Shown here: one piece after another, positions 34,336 through 43,225 of the stretch | Layout: each line of letters opens with the position of its first letter | How positions within the stretch are numbered: position 1 is the stretch's first letter | Assembly: GCA_015059925.1 (NCBI GenBank) | Contig: SUZL01000001.1 | Location: 1-64,000, forward strand | DNA length: 64,000 bases | DNA from: Rikenellaceae bacterium | GTDB lineage: Bacteria; Bacteroidota; Bacteroidia; Bacteroidales; Rikenellaceae | Reading direction: 5' to 3' | Translations under genes and position numbers: made by a program | Notes under the pieces: generated by a model | What the model was told of the DNA's origin: nothing | Seen by the model: the letters and a program-made list of their open reading frames with translations, nothing else | Databases searched by the model: none

Positions 34336-35436
34336 ATGAAACATCCTCTCGCCATAACCCTGCTGTTAATCACCGCGATACTAACCCTGTCGTGCAACTC
34401 AACTATCAATACAGATAGCACACCACAACACGATGATTATAAGGTCGTAGTGCGTCGCGCTCGCATTGTCGCAGCGGGCGATCTTATGCAACACGACGAG
34501 CAGGTCAAGGCGGCTCAAAAACCCGACAGCACCTTCGATTATATCCCCTCATTTCGCCACGTTGCCGACCGCTTCCGCGCGGCCGATCTTGCCATCGTAA
34601 ATCTCGAGACCACACTCTCCGACTCCGGCCCATATAGCGGCTACCCTACCTTCCGCTCTCCCGCCGCCGTAGCCGATGCAATGCGCGATATGGGAATCGA
34701 CTTGGCAGCGCTGGCCAACAACCACTGCTGCGACCGCTCGGCAAGTGGCATCCGCTCAACGGCACGCATACTCGACCGACGCGGCATTGCCCGCATCGGT
34801 GCATACGCCGATTCTATTGATTATAAGACGAATAACATCCAATACCTCTACGGCGGCGACCTCCGCTTCGCCTTCGTTAATTACACCTACGGCACCAACG
34901 GAATCCCCGTTCCGCGAGGGATGGTCGTAAATCATCTCGACACCCTGCAAATGGCCCTCGATCTAAAATCAATCGACCGCGAGGCTGTGGATTGCATCGT
35001 CGCCATCGTGCATTGGGGCAATGAATACGAGCGCACGCCCAACCGCGAGCAGCGCACGCTCGCCGAGTTTATGCACCGTCACGGTGTGGATATCATCATC
35101 GGCTCCCACCCCCACGTCATCCAAGCCGCAGAGCTGGACGAGCGAGGCCGACCGACGCTCTATTCGCTCGGTAATTTTGTCTCAAATCAACGTACGCGCT
35201 ACCGCGACGGTGGCCTCATTGCAACTATTGATATTGAAGTTATTGACTCACTTCACCTAAACCGTCGCATCAGCCGTCGCGCCAACTACTCCCTGCGTCT
35301 TGACCCCGTCTGGGTACACCTCCCCGACTACGCCGTCATCCCCACCGAGGTAGGCGATACGATGCAGATGAATGCCGACTCCCGCCAGCGCTACAACCGC
35401 TTTATGACGGACACTCGCTATCACCTCGGTCTATAA
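34336..35436 (+). CDS. CapA-family lipoprotein
   Basis: A 366-residue CapA/PgsA-type protein with a lipoprotein signal (lipobox LTLSC, Cys20), so it sits in the envelope, unlike the two CapA proteins of the capsule operon. Metal-site motifs: VAAGDLMQHD, IVNLETTLSD, ALANNHCCDRS, IVHWGNEYE, IGSHPHVIQAA and YSLGNFVSNQ. The ATG at 34336 is taken as start in place of a TTG one codon upstream. It is a single-gene unit between two terminators. Role likely in polysaccharide or wall metabolism; substrate unknown. Confidence 0.87.
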   Translation: MKHPLAITLLLITAILTLSCNSTINTDSTPQHDDYKVVVRRARIVAAGDLMQHDEQVKAAQKPDSTFDYIPSFRHVADRFRAADLAIVNLETTLSDSGPYSGYPTFRSPAAVADAMRDMGIDLAALANNHCCDRSASGIRSTARILDRRGIARIGAYADSIDYKTNNIQYLYGGDLRFAFVNYTYGTNGIPVPRGMVVNHLDTLQMALDLKSIDREAVDCIVAIVHWGNEYERTPNREQRTLAEFMHRHGVDIIIGSHPHVIQAAELDERGRPTLYSLGNFVSNQRTRYRDGGLIATIDIEVIDSLHLNRRISRRANYSLRLDPVWVHLPDYAVIPTEVGDTMQMNADSRQRYNRFMTDTRYHLGL

Positions 35437-35469
35437 AAAAAGAGCCGCGCCTCTTTCGAAGCGCGACTC
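35435..35469 (-). terminator. Intrinsic terminator of rubrerythrin
   Basis: GAGCCGCGC (35442-35450) and GCGCGACTC (35461-35469) pair with one mismatch. On the minus strand a run of T follows (35441-35435), overlapping the last codon of the convergent CapA gene. Confidence 0.82.
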
Positions 35470-35487
35470 AACGATTATGAGCAAATT

Positions 35488-36063
35488 CTAATAATTCTCT
35501 TTCTTAGGCTCGAAGAATGACTGGGGATGAGCGCAAGCGGGGCACTTCAGGGGAGCCTCCTTCGCCAAAAGGATGTAACCACAGTTGCGGCACTGCCACC
35601 AAATCTCGTTATCGCGAATGAATACCTTACCATCGGTAACGCGCTCCAGCAACTTCAGATAGCGGCGCTCGTGCTCAGCCTCTACGGTTGCGATCTGGCG
35701 GAATGTCTCAGCGATCTCAGCAAAGCCCTCCTCATCGGCAACCTTAGCGAACTCAGCGTAGAGAATATCCCACTCCTCGTGCTCGCCAGCAGCGGCTGCC
35801 ACAAGATTCTCGGCCGTAGTACCGATCTTACCTGCGGGATATGTAGCGGTAATCTCAACATCGCCACCCTCCAGATACTTGAAGAAACGCTTTGCGTGCT
35901 CCTTCTCCTGCTCGGCAGTCTCCATAAACACACCTGAAATCTGCTCAAAACCCTCCTTCTTAGCAACGCTTGCAAAGAAAGTGTAACGATTACGAGCCTG
36001 GCTCTCACCTGCAAATGACTTCAGCAAATTCTTCTCGGTCAAAGTTCCTTTTACGCTTTTCAT
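35488..36063 (-). CDS. rbr: Rubrerythrin
   Basis: A 191-residue cytoplasmic peroxidase that reduces hydrogen peroxide in anaerobes. The N-terminal diiron four-helix domain shows the two ExxH-type ligand sets (GESQARNRY, TAEQEKEHA, AGEHEEWD, TVEAEHERRY). The C-terminal rubredoxin-like domain has CRNCGYI and CPACAHPQ to bind one iron. A good promoter lies 56 bases upstream and a terminator directly downstream, so it is a single-gene unit. Confidence 0.96.
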   Translation of the reverse strand: MKSVKGTLTEKNLLKSFAGESQARNRYTFFASVAKKEGFEQISGVFMETAEQEKEHAKRFFKYLEGGDVEITATYPAGKIGTTAENLVAAAAGEHEEWDILYAEFAKVADEEGFAEIAETFRQIATVEAEHERRYLKLLERVTDGKVFIRDNEIWWQCRNCGYILLAKEAPLKCPACAHPQSFFEPKKENY

Positions 36064-36118
36064 AGTTTCAATGTTTTATTTGTTTATGAATATTAAGTTT
36101 ATTTTTGTTTTCCTATTG

Positions 36119-36148
36119 CAAATATAGATAAAAAACCGAGTTTGTCAA
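36119..36148 (-). promoter_or_regulatory. Promoter of rubrerythrin
   Basis: On the minus strand GTTG (TTG core, complement of 36146-36148) lies 19 bases before TATATTTG (complement of 36119-36126). The predicted leader is about 50 nt. Confidence 0.7.
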
Positions 36149-36170
36149 CCCCTTTTTGATCGTAAAATTT

Positions 36171-36214
36171 TATAGTGCTATCAATGCGACTGATAGGAGC
36201 GCTGCGACGCTATA
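36171..36214. other. Compact nested stem-loop between rbr and ettA
   Basis: An outer 7-bp stem (TATAGTG 36171-36177 with CGCTATA 36208-36214, one G-U pair) encloses a 6-bp hairpin (CTATCA 36178-36183 with TGATAG 36191-36196) and a GC-rich stretch. It has no coding frame. The rest of the 306-base gap 36064-36369 is AT-rich and contains the rbr promoter and a TATTTTTG box for ettA. Confidence 0.4.
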
Positions 36215-36294
36215 AAAATACTATTTTTTCGCAACTACACCTAAATATATATAAAAAAACTCGCGCCAGATTCTATTTTATAGGGATAGTTTTG

Positions 36295-36302
36295 TATTTT
36301 TG
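36295..36302 (+). promoter_or_regulatory. Likely -7 box of ettA
   Basis: TATTTTTG matches the -7 consensus about 67 bases before the ettA ATG. No good -33 TTTG is found at 19-21 bases upstream, so the call is moderate. Confidence 0.4.
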
Positions 36303-36369
36303 CCAAAATTATACTATATTGTAATTTCACATTTGAAGTAAACAAGTAACTAAAGAATAAATACAAGAA

Positions 36370-38049
36370 ATGGCAGACGAAAAAATTATCTTTTCGATGG
36401 TGGGCGTATCGAAAACCTTCACCAATCAGAAAAAAGTTTTGAACAACATCTACCTCTCGTTCTTCTACGGTGCAAAGATCGGTATCATCGGTCTGAACGG
36501 CTCGGGTAAATCGACGCTGATGAAGATCATTGCCGGCATCGACAAAAACTTTCAGGGCGAGGTGGTATTCGCTCCGGGCTACTCGGTTGGCTATCTGGAG
36601 CAGGAGCCGCAGCTCGACGACACGAAGACCGTCAAGGAGGTTGTCGAGGAGGGTTGCGCCGCTACGGTAGCTCTTCTGAAGGAGTACGAAGATATTAATA
36701 TGAAGCTCTGCGAGCCTATGTCGGACGACGAGATGAATCGTCTGATCGAGCGTCAGGGCGAGTTGTACGAGCAGATCGACCACGTCAATGGCTGGGAGCT
36801 GGACAGCGTTCTGGAGCGCGCTATGGATGCCCTGCGATGCCCCGATCCCGACCAGAGCGTGAAGGTTCTCTCGGGTGGTGAGCGCCGCCGCGTGGCTCTG
36901 TGCCGACTGCTGTTGCAGCAGCCCGATGTGCTTTTGCTGGACGAGCCTACCAACCACCTCGATGCCGAGTCTATCGACTGGCTGGAGCAGCATCTGCAGC
37001 AGTATAAGGGTACGGTCATCGCCGTTACCCACGACCGTTATTTCCTTGATAATGTGGCCGGTTGGATTCTTGAGCTCGATCGCGGCGAGGGTATTCCTTG
37101 GAAGGGCAACTACTCAGGCTGGCTCGATCAGAAGACCAAGCGTCTTGCAATGGAGGAGAAGCAGGAGTCGAAGCGCCGCAAGACTCTGGAGCGCGAGCTC
37201 GAATGGGTGCGTATGTCGCCTTCGGGCCGTCGCGCCAAGAGCAAGGCCCGTCTGTCAGCTTACGACAAGATGATGAACGAGGATGTAAAGCAGAAGGAGG
37301 AGAAGCTCGAGATCTTCATCCCCAACGGTCCCCGCTTGGGCGATGTAGTGATCGAGGCACACGACGTGAAGAAGGTCTTTGGCGAGCGCATCCTCTACGA
37401 GGGATTGAACTTCTCGCTGCCCCCCGCAGGTATCGTGGGTGTGATTGGCCCCAACGGAACGGGTAAGACTACACTGTTCCGTATGATTATGGGCCTCGAG
37501 CAGCCCACCGACGGCACATTCACCGTTGGCCAGACCGTCAAACTTGCCTACGTCGATCAGCAGCACAAGTCGATCGACCCCGAGAAGACCGTATATGAGG
37601 TAATCTCGCAGAACTCGGATCTCATCACGCTGGGCAACCGCCAGATACCCTCTCGCGCATACGTTGCACGTTTCAACTTCAGCGGTGCCGATCAGGAGAA
37701 GAAGTGCGGTATGTTGTCGGGTGGTGAGCGCAACCGCCTGCACTTGGCCTTGGCGCTGAAGGAGGAGGGCAACGTACTGCTTCTGGATGAGCCCACCAAC
37801 GACATCGACGTGAATACGCTCCGAGCATTGGAGGAGGGTTTGGAGAACTTCGCAGGTTGCGCCGTAGTTATCTCGCACGACCGCTGGTTCTTGGATCGTA
37901 TCGCTACGCACATCCTCTCGTTCGAGGGCGACTCGAAGGTTGTATTCTACGAGGGCTCATATTCGGAGTACGAGGAGTGGAAGAAGGCTCAGGGAATGGA
38001 CCTTGCACCCAAGCGCGTGAAGTATCGTAAACTCACCGAAAACCAATAG
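36370..38049 (+). CDS. ettA: ABC-F ATPase, energy-dependent translational throttle EttA
   Basis: A 559-residue soluble ABC-F protein with two ATP-binding domains. Domain 1: Walker A GLNGSGKST, signature LSGGERRRVAL, Walker B LLLDEPTNHLD. Domain 2: GPNGTGKTT, MLSGGERNRLHLALAL, LLLDEPTNDID. The linker between them (about 240-310, KRLAMEEKQESKRRKTLERELEWVR) is the tRNA-binding PtIM and the length fits EttA. EttA binds the ribosomal E site and tunes first peptide-bond formation to the ADP/ATP ratio. A single gene ahead of hisS. Confidence 0.94.
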   Translation: MADEKIIFSMVGVSKTFTNQKKVLNNIYLSFFYGAKIGIIGLNGSGKSTLMKIIAGIDKNFQGEVVFAPGYSVGYLEQEPQLDDTKTVKEVVEEGCAATVALLKEYEDINMKLCEPMSDDEMNRLIERQGELYEQIDHVNGWELDSVLERAMDALRCPDPDQSVKVLSGGERRRVALCRLLLQQPDVLLLDEPTNHLDAESIDWLEQHLQQYKGTVIAVTHDRYFLDNVAGWILELDRGEGIPWKGNYSGWLDQKTKRLAMEEKQESKRRKTLERELEWVRMSPSGRRAKSKARLSAYDKMMNEDVKQKEEKLEIFIPNGPRLGDVVIEAHDVKKVFGERILYEGLNFSLPPAGIVGVIGPNGTGKTTLFRMIMGLEQPTDGTFTVGQTVKLAYVDQQHKSIDPEKTVYEVISQNSDLITLGNRQIPSRAYVARFNFSGADQEKKCGMLSGGERNRLHLALALKEEGNVLLLDEPTNDIDVNTLRALEEGLENFAGCAVVISHDRWFLDRIATHILSFEGDSKVVFYEGSYSEYEEWKKAQGMDLAPKRVKYRKLTENQ

Positions 38050-38121
38050 GATTTTATAATAGAACATAACTAATTCATAATTTGAATCAAATTACGCGCT
38101 CAGCGCTTGTGTGAGACAAGT

Positions 38122-38153
38122 AATTTTGAATTTTGAATTTTGAATTTTGAATT
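38122..38153. repeat. Heptanucleotide tandem repeat in the hisS 5' region
   Basis: Four exact copies of AATTTTG (38122-38149) plus a partial fifth (AATT) end 9 bases before the hisS ATG. TAATTTTG at 38121-38128 also matches the -7 promoter consensus, and each further unit keeps the ATTTTG part. A copy-number change would shift the spacing just before the start codon. Confidence 0.85.
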
Positions 38154-38162
38154 ACGCAAAGT

Positions 38163-39506
38163 ATGGCACAGAAACCATCTATACCAAAGGGTACGCGCGA
38201 CTTCTCGCCCGCCGAGATGATGCGTCGCACCTATATCTTCGACTCCATCAAGAGCGTCTTCCGCACCTACGGATTCGCTCCGCTGGAGACCCCCGCAATG
38301 GAGAATCTCTCTACCCTGCTGGGCAAATACGGCGACGAGGGCGACAAGCTCCTCTTCAAGATTCTCAACTCGGGCGACTACGCTGCCAACCTTTCGGATG
38401 AGCAGCTCCGCACGGCTTCTCAGATTTGCGAGAAGGGCTTGCGTTACGACCTGACCGTTCCCTTCGCACGTTACGTCGTGCAGCACCAGAACGAGATTTC
38501 ATTCCCCTTCAAGCGCTATCAGGTGCAGCCCGTATGGCGTGCCGACCGTCCCCAGAAGGGCCGCTACCGCGAGTTCTACCAGTGCGACGTCGATGTCATC
38601 GGCTCACGTTCGCTGCTGAACGAGGTTGAGCTTATCGAGATCGTCGAGCGCGTATTCCTTAAGCTCGGCATCCGCGTGGTGCTGAAGATGAACAACCGCA
38701 AGATCCTTTACGGCATTGCCGAGTCTATCGGCCACGCCGACAAGATGATGGATATCACCGTTGCGATCGACAAGCTGGAGAAGATCGGCATCGACAACGT
38801 CAAGGCCGAACTCTCGGAGCGCGGCTTGGAGCAGGAGGCTATCGACAAGCTTCAACCAATCCTTGAGTTGAGCGGTACTAACGCCGAGAAATTGGCCAAG
38901 TTACGCAACGTTATCGGTTCTTCCGAAACGGGCTTAAAGGGTATCGACGAGATGACCGAGATATTTGGCTACGTCAATCAGCTCAACCTCGAACTTCCTA
39001 TCGAGCTCGATCTCTCGCTGGCACGCGGTTTGAACTACTACACAGGAGCAATCTTCGAGGTAAAAGCGTTGGATTATGCCATCGGCTCGATCTGCGGTGG
39101 AGGTCGCTACGACGACCTTACGGGCATCTTCGGACTGCCCAACACCTCTGGCGTAGGTATCTCGTTCGGCGCCGACCGCATCTACGACGTGATGGTGGGA
39201 CTCGACCTCTTCCCCGAGGAGGTGAACTTCTCAACCAAGGTTCTCTTCGTCAATCTTGGCGCCGAGGAGCAGATGGCCTCGATGCAGATTATCCGCTCGC
39301 TACGCGACTGCGGCATCGCTGCCGAGATCTACCCCGAGTCGGCCAAGATGAAGAAGCAGATGGAGTACGCCAACCGCCGCTCTATCCCGTACGTTGTCAT
39401 CATCGGTAGCAACGAGCTCGCCGAGCGCAAGGCTACGGTGAAAAATATGCTCTCGGGTGAGCAGCAGAGCGTTGCCTTTGAGGAGGTTGCCGATTTGTTG
39501 AAATAA
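38163..39506 (+). CDS. hisS: Histidyl-tRNA synthetase
   Basis: A 447-residue class II aminoacyl-tRNA synthetase that charges tRNA-His. Seen: PKGTRDFSP at the N-terminus, motif 2 [23 protein letters not shown], the histidine-A motif [13 protein letters not shown], and motif 3 near [16 protein letters not shown]. The C-terminal anticodon domain (about 345-447) is complete. It sits 113 bases after ettA, behind a heptanucleotide repeat. Confidence 0.97.
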   Translation: MAQKPSIPKGTRDFSPAEMMRRTYIFDSIKSVFRTYGFAPLETPAMENLSTLLGKYGDEGDKLLFKILNSGDYAANLSDEQLRTASQICEKGLRYDLTVPFARYVVQHQNEISFPFKRYQVQPVWRADRPQKGRYREFYQCDVDVIGSRSLLNEVELIEIVERVFLKLGIRVVLKMNNRKILYGIAESIGHADKMMDITVAIDKLEKIGIDNVKAELSERGLEQEAIDKLQPILELSGTNAEKLAKLRNVIGSSETGLKGIDEMTEIFGYVNQLNLELPIELDLSLARGLNYYTGAIFEVKALDYAIGSICGGGRYDDLTGIFGLPNTSGVGISFGADRIYDVMVGLDLFPEEVNFSTKVLFVNLGAEEQMASMQIIRSLRDCGIAAEIYPESAKMKKQMEYANRRSIPYVVIIGSNELAERKATVKNMLSGEQQSVAFEEVADLLK

Positions 39507-39518
39507 AACTTTATTACT

Positions 39519-41114
39519 ATGAAACGAACAGTGTGTACCATTTCCGCCATTTTGATGTTAGCCATTGTCCCCATTGTGGCCGTAGCTCAACGTCAGACGG
39601 ACGATGCGACCACACAGCTGCAGAAGCTCAATCGTTTCTACCGTTACCTGCACGGGATGTATGTCGATAGCGTAGCTATGGCACCCATCGTCGAGAGCGC
39701 CATCCGAGGTATGCTCGAGGAGCTGGATCCCCACTCCGCCTATCTCGATGCCGAGGAGATGAAGGCTGCCGAGGAGACTATGCAAGGCTCATTCAGTGGC
39801 ATTGGTATCGAATACAATATCCACAACGACTCTATCATCGTCGTCAATACGGTCGTTCAAGGCCCTGCCGAGAAAGTGGGCCTTCTGCCCAACGATCGCA
39901 TCGTAGAGATCGACGGCGAGAATGTCGTGGGAATCAGCCGCAACGACGTACCGCCCAAGTTGCGTGGCGAGCGCGGATCGACCGTCCGCATCGGGGTTGC
40001 GCGTCACGGCATAAAGGAGATACTGCCCTTCTCCATCGTGCGCGACAACATCCCCATCAACTCCATCGACGCCGTGTTCAAGCAGGGCTCGACGGGCTAC
40101 ATCAAGGTCAATCGCTTCGAGCGCAACACTATGCGCGAATTCGAGGAGGCTATGCAACAGCTTGGCCAGATCGAATCCTTGATCCTCGACCTCTGTGGCA
40201 ATGGTGGCGGACTGCTCGATCAGGCGATCGAGATGGCGGGATACTTCCTGCCACCGCGTACGCTCATCACCTCTATCGAGGGCCGCGCAGTTATGCCCGA
40301 ACAGCTTCGCTCCAATCGCGGAGGGTTGTTCAACGGCCAATTGGTCGTACTCATCGACGGCAACTCCGCCTCGGGCAGTGAGCTCGTTGCCGGAGCAATC
40401 CAAGATTGGGATCGAGGAGTCATCATCGGCAAGCGTAGCTTTGGCAAAGGCTTGGTACAGCGTCAAGTACCTATGGGCGACGGCTCTGCCATCCGCCTCA
40501 CCATTGCACGCTACCACACCCCCTCGGGACGTGTCATCCAACGCCCCTACGAGCGTGGCCAGAAGGAGGAGTACTACCGTGCGCATACCTCACGCCTGCT
40601 GGGTGAGCAGAGCGACTCGGTAGCGTCCAATCGTCCCGTCTATAAAACACTGCTTTCGGGCCGTACGGTCTATGGCGGAGGCGGTATCGAGCCCGATATT
40701 CAGGTCGAGAGCGACACTACGGACGTGAGCGACTATATGGTGCGCGTGATGGCGCAAGGCGTCGAGAATGAGTTTTTGATGGACTACCTCGACAAGAATC
40801 GCACCCGTCTGGCAGCCGCCTACCCCACCTTCGAGAGCTTTGAAAGCAACTTCAAGCTCGGCGACGAGGAGTTGCGTCAAATGACCGCCCTTGCTACAAA
40901 GAAGGGCGTCGAATTCGACGAGGAGGGCTTCAACCGCTCGCGCAAGCTGATGCAGAACCGCCTCACGGCGATGATTGCACAACGCCTCTTCTCCTCGACA
41001 GAGTTCTACCGTTATATGAACTCGCGCGAGAACCAGTACTACATCAAGGCGATGGAGGTGCTGGATAACTGGTCCGAGCTGGGCGAGAAGACCCTCTCGG
41101 CACAAACCGACTAA
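39519..41114 (+). CDS. S41-family C-terminal processing peptidase (CtpA/Prc-like)
   Basis: A 531-residue periplasmic serine protease with a signal peptide (1-24, ending VAVAQ). A PDZ domain follows (about 85-165, GIGIEYNIHNDSIIVV and GLLPNDRIVEIDGENV). The S41 catalytic core has the Ser in DGNSASGSELVAGA and the Lys in GKRSFGKGLVQ. Such proteases trim C-termini of envelope proteins. It starts 12 bases after hisS. Confidence 0.93.
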   Translation: MKRTVCTISAILMLAIVPIVAVAQRQTDDATTQLQKLNRFYRYLHGMYVDSVAMAPIVESAIRGMLEELDPHSAYLDAEEMKAAEETMQGSFSGIGIEYNIHNDSIIVVNTVVQGPAEKVGLLPNDRIVEIDGENVVGISRNDVPPKLRGERGSTVRIGVARHGIKEILPFSIVRDNIPINSIDAVFKQGSTGYIKVNRFERNTMREFEEAMQQLGQIESLILDLCGNGGGLLDQAIEMAGYFLPPRTLITSIEGRAVMPEQLRSNRGGLFNGQLVVLIDGNSASGSELVAGAIQDWDRGVIIGKRSFGKGLVQRQVPMGDGSAIRLTIARYHTPSGRVIQRPYERGQKEEYYRAHTSRLLGEQSDSVASNRPVYKTLLSGRTVYGGGGIEPDIQVESDTTDVSDYMVRVMAQGVENEFLMDYLDKNRTRLAAAYPTFESFESNFKLGDEELRQMTALATKKGVEFDEEGFNRSRKLMQNRLTAMIAQRLFSSTEFYRYMNSRENQYYIKAMEVLDNWSELGEKTLSAQTD

Positions 41115-41186
41115 TAAAACCGACCAAAACTATGTAAGCTCCCAATGATTAAAACCTTATAGAAAAACAACCCGAAAAGCAAACTT

Positions 41187-41492
41187 ATGACACTTAATTC
41201 AGACCGAGAGAGCCTCGCCATCAGCGAAGGTTACAGTGAATCTGTATTCAGCAGGATGATAAAAGCGGGTCATCGCACCTACTTTATCGATGTAAAGACC
41301 ACGCGTCAAGACGACTACTACCTATCAATCACCGAGCTTCGCAAGAAGATCACCCGTCAGGGAGAGGTCGTAACCGAACGCAACAAAGTATTTGTCTATC
41401 AGGAGGATATTGACAAATTTACCGACTCTATGGCCGAGGTGGTCGAGTATCTGCGCAAGCACGCCAAATGCCCAACCAACACCGCCGAGTAA
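41187..41492 (+). CDS. DUF3276 / Pur-alpha-like nucleic-acid-binding protein
   Basis: A 101-residue small protein of the DUF3276 family, known as the PUR repeat type in Bacteroidota and Borrelia (BpuR). Seen: YSESVFSRMIKAGHRTYFIDVK, DDYYLSITELRKK and NKVFVYQEDIDKF. PUR proteins bind single-stranded DNA/RNA; the role here is unknown. It lies between the S41 protease and mnmA genes. Confidence 0.88.
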   Translation: MTLNSDRESLAISEGYSESVFSRMIKAGHRTYFIDVKTTRQDDYYLSITELRKKITRQGEVVTERNKVFVYQEDIDKFTDSMAEVVEYLRKHAKCPTNTAE

Positions 41493-41504
41493 ACATCTAC
41501 GACG

Positions 41505-42527
41505 ATGAGCAAACCGAGCGTCATATTAGGATTCAGCGGTGGCATAGATAGCTCTGCCGCCGCTGATTTATTGCTTCAGGCAGGATATGACGTTCACACG
41601 CTCACGCTCCTGATGCTCGCCGATGACAATCTCTCACGCAAGGCCCAAGCGCGCGCCTCGGAGATCGGCACTACGCACCACACGCTCGACGTTAGCAGCG
41701 AATTTCAGCACCACATTATCGACTATTTCACAGCGAGTTACATCGTAGGCCGCACCCCTGCTCCCTGCACTATGTGCAACCCGCTGATCAAGTGGCGACA
41801 CCTTGCCGCCTACGCCGATTCGCTCGGCATCGAGCATATCGCTACGGGCCACTATTTCAACATCGTCAGCCACAACAACCACCTCTACATCTCGCGCGCC
41901 GCCGACCGACAGAAGGATCAGTCCTACTACCTCTGGGGGCTCGATCAGGGACTCCTTCAGCGCATCCTGACACCTATGGGCAACGCCATCAAGAGCCAAA
42001 TCAAGGAGTCGATGAGCGACAAACGCGAGAGTATGGGCGTCTGCTTTCTCGCGGGGCGCAACTACCGCGACTTTCTGCAGGAGCAGAATCCAAGCGCACT
42101 GCGCCTAGGCGAGATTGTCGATCAGCGCGGCACGGTTGTCGGCCACCACGACGGCATAGCCTTCTACACCATCGGCCAGAAGCGCGGCTTCGAGTGCTCG
42201 ATAGAGGGCGCAGCCATCGTTGCGATGGACACTACGCTCAACCGACTCATCGTCGGCAAGGGCGATGAGCTACTTCATCTAACGCTTGAAATAGAGGATT
42301 GTAACATTGTTGATCGTGAGGAGCTTCTTTCATCCGACGATATTACGGTCATCATCCGAGGCATCGGCCGCAATCCCGAGGGTTTTGCCCGTCTCATCGA
42401 GCCAACCGCTCGCGGCTACCGCATCACGCTCAGCTCCCCCGCTTGGGCACCCGCCATCGGCCAACCCGTTGTTCTCTATCGCGGCGACAGGGTTATTGGC
42501 GGAGGAATTCTCGAACGCTACTATTGA
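41505..42527 (+). CDS. mnmA: tRNA-specific 2-thiouridylase
   Basis: A 340-residue ATP-dependent enzyme that thiolates U34 in the tRNAs for Lys, Glu and Gln. The PP-loop is GFSGGIDSSAA; the catalytic cysteines lie in PCTMCNPLIKW and MGVCFLAGRNYRDFL; ATGHYF and KDQSYYLWGL are further family marks. The second-cysteine region differs from the common GICFIGE form, as in the second MnmA paralogue of many Bacteroidales, so a duplicate may exist elsewhere. It starts 12 bases after the DUF3276 gene. Confidence 0.9.
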   Translation: MSKPSVILGFSGGIDSSAAADLLLQAGYDVHTLTLLMLADDNLSRKAQARASEIGTTHHTLDVSSEFQHHIIDYFTASYIVGRTPAPCTMCNPLIKWRHLAAYADSLGIEHIATGHYFNIVSHNNHLYISRAADRQKDQSYYLWGLDQGLLQRILTPMGNAIKSQIKESMSDKRESMGVCFLAGRNYRDFLQEQNPSALRLGEIVDQRGTVVGHHDGIAFYTIGQKRGFECSIEGAAIVAMDTTLNRLIVGKGDELLHLTLEIEDCNIVDREELLSSDDITVIIRGIGRNPEGFARLIEPTARGYRITLSSPAWAPAIGQPVVLYRGDRVIGGGILERYY

Positions 42528-42554
42528 TTTTTCCCACAAAAGAGGTTATATTTG
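42524..42554 (+). promoter_or_regulatory. Promoter of yqaA-aroE
   Basis: TTG (42524-42526) and TATATTTG (42547-42554) are 20 bases apart. The -33 box overlaps the mnmA stop region. The leader (about 42561-42598) includes the second arm of a TTTGCGG/CCGCAAA inverted repeat. Confidence 0.7.
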
Positions 42555-42598
42555 CGGATGATTTTTCAAAGGCATTTTGCCGCAAATAATTACTCGAA

Positions 42599-43207
42599 AT
42601 GAATATCGTTAAAAGACTATACGACTGGGTGCTGTCGTGGGGCAACTCGCGCTGGGGCGGATTGGCACTCTTCCTGCTCGCTCTGGCTGAGTCGAGTTTC
42701 TTCCCCATCCCACCCGATGTACTACTCATCGCCCTCTGCTTGGGCGCTGTCGCTCACTCATTCCGCTACGCCACGATCTGTTTGACGGGCTCAATCATCG
42801 GCGCAATGATTGGTTACGCCATCGGTTTCTTCCTCTGGCAAACCCCAGCCGGCGAATTCACCGCATTGGCTAACTGGTTCTTTGCCAACATCTTCTCGGA
42901 GGAGAGTTTCCATAATGTGGGTAATCTGTACGATCAGTACAACTTCTGGATCGTCTTTACAGCAGGCTTCACCCCGCTACCCTACAAACTCTTCACCATT
43001 ACGGGCGGCCTGTTCCATATCAATTTCACAATGTTCATCATAGCCTCGATCATCTCACGCGGTCTAAGATTCTTCGTCATTGCTGGACTTATATGGAAAT
43101 TCGGCGCACCGATCAAAACTTTCATCGACAAATACTTCAACCTGCTGGCGATAGCTTTCACGATTTTGCTTATCGGATCGTTCTTCCTTGTAGGTAAACT
43201 ATTATAG
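42599..43207 (+). CDS. YqaA-type DedA/VTT-domain membrane protein
   Basis: A 202-residue inner-membrane protein of the DedA/VTT family, YqaA branch, with about five membrane segments. Typical marks: ALAESSFFPIPPDVLL, GSIIGAMIGYAIGFF and FTAGFTPLPYKLFTITGG. DedA proteins help recycle polyprenyl or other lipids across the membrane; the function of YqaA is not fixed. It has its own promoter and is followed after 18 bases by aroE. Confidence 0.88.
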   Translation: MNIVKRLYDWVLSWGNSRWGGLALFLLALAESSFFPIPPDVLLIALCLGAVAHSFRYATICLTGSIIGAMIGYAIGFFLWQTPAGEFTALANWFFANIFSEESFHNVGNLYDQYNFWIVFTAGFTPLPYKLFTITGGLFHINFTMFIIASIISRGLRFFVIAGLIWKFGAPIKTFIDKYFNLLAIAFTILLIGSFFLVGKLL

Positions 43208-43225
43208 CAGATAACCACAGCTAAA

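Noticed and set aside
38050..38162. CRISPR-like or phase-variable array at the heptad repeat
   Set aside because: The units are 7 bases, contiguous and without spacers, and no cas genes are in the window; kept only as a simple repeat.
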